Assembly (NCBI RefSeq): GCF_039652435.2
Contig: NZ_CP190246.1
Location: 4,030,001 to 4,094,000 of the forward strand
Direction of reading: 5' to 3'
Source: Niabella insulamsoli
Lineage (GTDB): Bacteria > Bacteroidota > Bacteroidia > Chitinophagales > Chitinophagaceae
DNA length: 64,000 bases
A model generated the notes under the pieces. It was not told where the DNA came from and made no database searches. It worked only from the letters and a program-made list of their open reading frames with translations. Numbering within the stretch: position 1 is the first letter of the stretch; every line of letters begins with the position of its first letter. The position numbers were made by a program, and so were the translations under genes. This document shows positions 60,777-64,000 of this stretch, in pieces.

Positions 60777-61847
60777 TTAATTCTGTCCTCCATTTTTATC
60801 AGATTGTGAAGCAACGGTTTTTTTCAACAAAACGATATAGGCCGGAAAATGATCGCTGTAGCCGCCACGGTAGGTATCGCCGCTATAGGAACGCATGGGA
60901 TAGCCTTTATATTTCCCCATGGTTTCGACCAGGAATGCAGGTTTAAAAATTCGATGCTGATAATAAAAAAAGCCGGGTTGGTCTCTGTTTAAAAAAGAAG
61001 CGGAAAAAATAATCTGGTCAAATAAACTCCACGCATCCTGATAAGCAAGCGTACCTGATCCGCTTCTATACATTTTGATCCATGGGTTATATAATTCGTC
61101 CGGGTTAACCAAAGCCTTATTGTCCGTAGCCTTCAGCCCGTTCGTTATGCTTCTATTGAGAGGGTCGTCGTTAAAATCGCCCATAACAATCATTTTTGCA
61201 GACGGATCAATAATCCACAGAGAATCCATAAATGCTCTTACGGTTTTAGCGGCCATCATGCGCGCCGGTTCGGTTCTTTTTTGCCCACCCGACCTGCTGG
61301 GCCAATGATTGACAAACACATTGACGCGTTCGCCATCCAGCTTTCCTTTCACCCACAAAATATCCCTTGTATAAATGGCTTCTTTTGAGCGCGCAGGAAT
61401 GGGCACATAAATGCGCCTGCTCTTTTCAACTTTAAAATATTTGGGGTTATAAACCAGCGCCACATCCACACCCCGGAAGTCCCGCGAATCGTAGTGCACA
61501 TATTGATAATGCCGCGGCCTGATCAAAGGATGGCGCAACAGTGTGTCCAGCACCATTTTGTTTTCAACTTCAGCAAGGCCGATTAATGCAGCACCATCAG
61601 GATTTGTTTGGGCTCCTATCAGCGCAATTACCTGCGCGATTTTTCCCAGCTTGTCATTAAAAACCTGTCGGGTATACGCTTTGCGGCCACTCGGCGTAAA
61701 ACTAACGTCATCATTGCTCCCATGAAAAATTGTGTCGTAGAAATTTTCAATATTATAAAAGGCAACAACAGCGCTCTTGTAGGTTGATTGTGCACGGGAT
61801 GTAAAAAGGCTAAAAAAAATTAGCAGCAGCATCATTAATAGCTTCAT
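60777..61847 (-). CDS. Secreted endonuclease/exonuclease/phosphatase-fold protein
   Basis: This 356-residue protein has a signal peptide ending near SRAQ (residue 20). The EEP fold is clear: VVAFYNIENFYD (Asn-Ile-Glu-Asn, residues about 28-39), LIGLAEVEN with the metal Glu, VFVNHWPSRSGG, VMGDFNDDPLN with the catalytic Asp-x-Asn and GGYSDHFP with the final Asp-His pair. All catalytic residues are present. It could cleave nucleic acid or phospho-compounds outside the cytoplasm; the exact substrate is not shown by the sequence. No partner gene is visible. Confidence 0.93.
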   Translation of the reverse strand: MKLLMMLLLIFFSLFTSRAQSTYKSAVVAFYNIENFYDTIFHGSNDDVSFTPSGRKAYTRQVFNDKLGKIAQVIALIGAQTNPDGAALIGLAEVENKMVLDTLLRHPLIRPRHYQYVHYDSRDFRGVDVALVYNPKYFKVEKSRRIYVPIPARSKEAIYTRDILWVKGKLDGERVNVFVNHWPSRSGGQKRTEPARMMAAKTVRAFMDSLWIIDPSAKMIVMGDFNDDPLNRSITNGLKATDNKALVNPDELYNPWIKMYRSGSGTLAYQDAWSLFDQIIFSASFLNRDQPGFFYYQHRIFKPAFLVETMGKYKGYPMRSYSGDTYRGGYSDHFPAYIVLLKKTVASQSDKNGGQN

Positions 61848-61938
61848 ATGCCATAGGTTATGTTTTCAAAAATAACCTACTGAACTAAAAAAAAATAGAT
61901 TTCATCTTATATTTTTTTTATATTTATACCTGCTAACT

Positions 61939-64000
61939 ATGAGAAAAGTTTCTTTTTTATGTGCCCTTTTTACGGGCACTTTTGCGTTTGCATATGCTCA
62001 GCGCAGCACGTCATCAAAAGATACCATTCCCAAAGCTGACACAGCATTTTTTGAGACAAAGGCTGAAGCAGGCAATGGTTTTCCGGTTTTAAGGATTACC
62101 GATGACGAGCTCGACGGCGGCGGTATGACCGCAGTTTCTTCTATATTAACGGCAGGCCGCGATCCCTTTCTTTCTGCGGCGGCTTTCAATTTTAGTGCGC
62201 TGCGTTTCAGGCTGCGCGGATATGAATCAAACGCAAACGCCGTTTATCTCAATGGCATTAACTTCAACGGGCTGGACAACGGGTTTACTCCTTTCGGATT
62301 ATGGGGCGGATTGAACAGTGTGACCCGCCCACAACAAAATAGCTATGGCCTCCAGGCGAACGATTTTAGCTTCGGCACATCAGGCCTTAACACTTATGTT
62401 GACCTGCGGGCGGGATCCCAGCGGGTACAAACACAATTGGGCTACGCTTTCTCAAACAGAAGTTACCGCCACCGCCTTACTGTGCACCACAGCTCAGGGT
62501 TTAACAGGAGAGGTTGGGCTTATAGCCTGGCGGCAACAACGCGATACGCCAACGAAGGCTATGTGCCCGGCAGCTATTATGAAAGTGCGAGCTACTACGC
62601 GGCGATCGATAAAAAATTAAAAGGCAGGGATATTTTGTCGCTGGTAGCATTCGGCGCGCCCACCGAAACCGGCCGGCAGGGCGCCGCCGTGCAGGAAGCG
62701 AGAGAGCTGTCTGGCTCGAATTATTATAATCCGTCCTGGGGATATCAGGGTGGTAAAAAAAGAAATGCAAATGTGCTCCGCAGTTTTCAGCCGGTTTTTA
62801 TGGGCATGTACGACTATCGCCCAAGCGCCGATACAAGGTGGTTTACACAAGTGGCGTATATGTTCGGGAAGCGGCGCAACAGCGCGTTAGACTGGTATAA
62901 TGCGCCTGACCCGCGGCCAGATTATTACCGCTACCTGCCCAGCTATCATGCGCGTGAAAATGAGGTTATTCATCAATCGCTTTTAAATTTCTACCAAACA
63001 AATCCTGATGCACTGCAAATTCAATGGGACCAACTTTATGAAGCTAACCGCAGCAATATACAGACTGTTTATGACGCAGATGGCATTGCCGGCAACGAGG
63101 TGTCGGGCAAACGTTCGGTATATATTTTGTCTGACAGGGTGAATGATTCGAAGCGATTCTTTGCAAATACACTTTATCAAACCAGGTTAAATGCGGCAAC
63201 TACTTTAAACATTGGCGCCAGTTATCAGCAACAAATCAACCACTATTACCAGGAAGCGAAGGATTTGCTGGGTGGCGATTTCTGGGTCAACATCAACCAG
63301 TTTGCCGAGCGCGATTACCCCAACGACCCGAAGGCCGTGCAACACGACCTGGATCAACCCAACCGTATTATTACGAAAGGGGAGCAATATGGATACAACT
63401 ACCGCATCCATACCACACAATCCTCGGCGTGGGCGCAGTTATGGTTTAAATTAAACCGATGGGATGCGTTTATCGCCGGCCGCGTATCGAGCCATAATTT
63501 TTTCAGAACGGGCCTTAACCGGAACGGGCTATTTGATGAAAAATCGGTGGGAAAATCAGTGACACATAGCTTTATCAACCGGGCCACAAAAGCCGGTATC
63601 ACTTTTAAACTCAATGGCCGGAAATATTTCTTTCTCAACGGCGCTTACCGCACCGAAGCCCCTTTGTTTGAAAACGCTTTTATATCGCCGCGCACGCGCA
63701 ATGCGGTGCAGCAAACATTAAAAAACGAAATTTTCCTTTCCGGCGAAGCCGGATACAAACTCATTACACCACGAGTAAAATCAAATATCACCGGCTACTA
63801 CACGACCTCGCGGGATGGCATCGATGTACTTACATTTTACCACGATCAGTTTCGGAATTTTGTGAACTACGCCCTGAGCGGCATTAATAAAGTCTATTTC
63901 GGCCTGGAGTTGGGGACAGAAGTGAAGCTATCGCCAACACTGAGTTTTAACGGCGCCGCGTCGTTGGGAAGGTTTTATTATGACAGCAGGCAACGTGCCA
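61939..64000 (+). CDS. TonB-dependent receptor (partial, C-terminus beyond window)
   Basis: The first 687 codons are in the window. A signal peptide ends near AYAQ (residue 17). A plug-like domain follows (AVSSILTAGRDPFLSAAAFNFSALRFRLRGYESNANAVYLNGINFNGLDNG, about 53-103), in which the RGY and VYLNGI segments match the receptor plug. Thereafter it alternates aromatic and polar residues as in a barrel (LGYAFSNRSYRHRLTVHHSSG, LGRFYYDSRQ). There is no carboxypeptidase-like domain in the N-terminus, so it differs from the SusC at 681. The ligand is unknown. Confidence 0.85.
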   Translation, partial: MRKVSFLCALFTGTFAFAYAQRSTSSKDTIPKADTAFFETKAEAGNGFPVLRITDDELDGGGMTAVSSILTAGRDPFLSAAAFNFSALRFRLRGYESNANAVYLNGINFNGLDNGFTPFGLWGGLNSVTRPQQNSYGLQANDFSFGTSGLNTYVDLRAGSQRVQTQLGYAFSNRSYRHRLTVHHSSGFNRRGWAYSLAATTRYANEGYVPGSYYESASYYAAIDKKLKGRDILSLVAFGAPTETGRQGAAVQEARELSGSNYYNPSWGYQGGKKRNANVLRSFQPVFMGMYDYRPSADTRWFTQVAYMFGKRRNSALDWYNAPDPRPDYYRYLPSYHARENEVIHQSLLNFYQTNPDALQIQWDQLYEANRSNIQTVYDADGIAGNEVSGKRSVYILSDRVNDSKRFFANTLYQTRLNAATTLNIGASYQQQINHYYQEAKDLLGGDFWVNINQFAERDYPNDPKAVQHDLDQPNRIITKGEQYGYNYRIHTTQSSAWAQLWFKLNRWDAFIAGRVSSHNFFRTGLNRNGLFDEKSVGKSVTHSFINRATKAGITFKLNGRKYFFLNGAYRTEAPLFENAFISPRTRNAVQQTLKNEIFLSGEAGYKLITPRVKSNITGYYTTSRDGIDVLTFYHDQFRNFVNYALSGINKVYFGLELGTEVKLSPTLSFNGAASLGRFYYDSRQRA

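Noticed and set aside
61961..61979. GTGCCC/GGGCAC hairpin followed by TTTT in the first codons of the last receptor
   Set aside because: Only six base pairs and inside the signal peptide coding region; too weak to call an attenuator.

Overview
The window looks like chromosome of a Bacteroidota bacterium, most likely family Chitinophagaceae (the family assignment is inference). The evidence is a SusC/SusD pair next to a LacI-type regulator, many promoters of the Bacteroidota form TTTG-N19/20-TAnnTTTG, outer-membrane beta-barrel receptors with carboxypeptidase-like N-terminal domains, and lineage-typical small proteins (DUF4834, DUF4153, DUF3472 and MerC families). No insertion sequence, phage, CRISPR array or rRNA was seen. 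One tRNA is present, Arg with anticodon CCT.

Layout. 1-5150 is the start of a polysaccharide utilisation locus: a truncated SusD, SusC and a divergent LacI regulator with a palindromic operator in front of susC. 5227-10400 holds tRNA-Arg, two membrane proteins behind a duplicated palindrome, a ribosome hibernation factor, a ThuA-like protein, a glycogen-binding/helix-hairpin-helix fusion and haem A synthase. 10500-25200 holds an RCC1-repeat surface protein, a TPR protein, an Ig-like lipoprotein, recR, an LpxR-like protein, an outer-membrane receptor, prfA, an amidohydrolase, an HPP protein and recO. 25360-34220 holds an RND/MMPL exporter, surA and the translation/transcription block rimP-nusA-infB. 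34400-36850 holds small accessory genes, including merC with a promoter-embedded palindrome.

36870-43446 is the most unusual part. It is a compact same-strand run: ThiF/E1-like adenylating enzyme, a LuxI/FeeM-like GNAT synthase, a 7TMR-DISM histidine kinase, a REC-histidine kinase hybrid and two tandem single-domain response regulators. A further response regulator is divergent from it. I read this as a candidate small-molecule synthesis and sensing system; that reading is a hypothesis.

43450-64000 holds a type IB topoisomerase, a GlxA-type regulator, a flippase, guaA and guaB, zwf and gnd (oxidative pentose phosphate pathway), radA, comF, a glutathione peroxidase, a metallopeptidase, a secreted endonuclease/phosphatase-fold protein and a truncated TonB-dependent receptor. 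A possible unannotated small RNA lies upstream of radA. Several housekeeping genes (recR, guaB, surA, merC) have their -7 promoter element only 3 to 7 bases before the start codon, which suggests leaderless or nearly leaderless messages.
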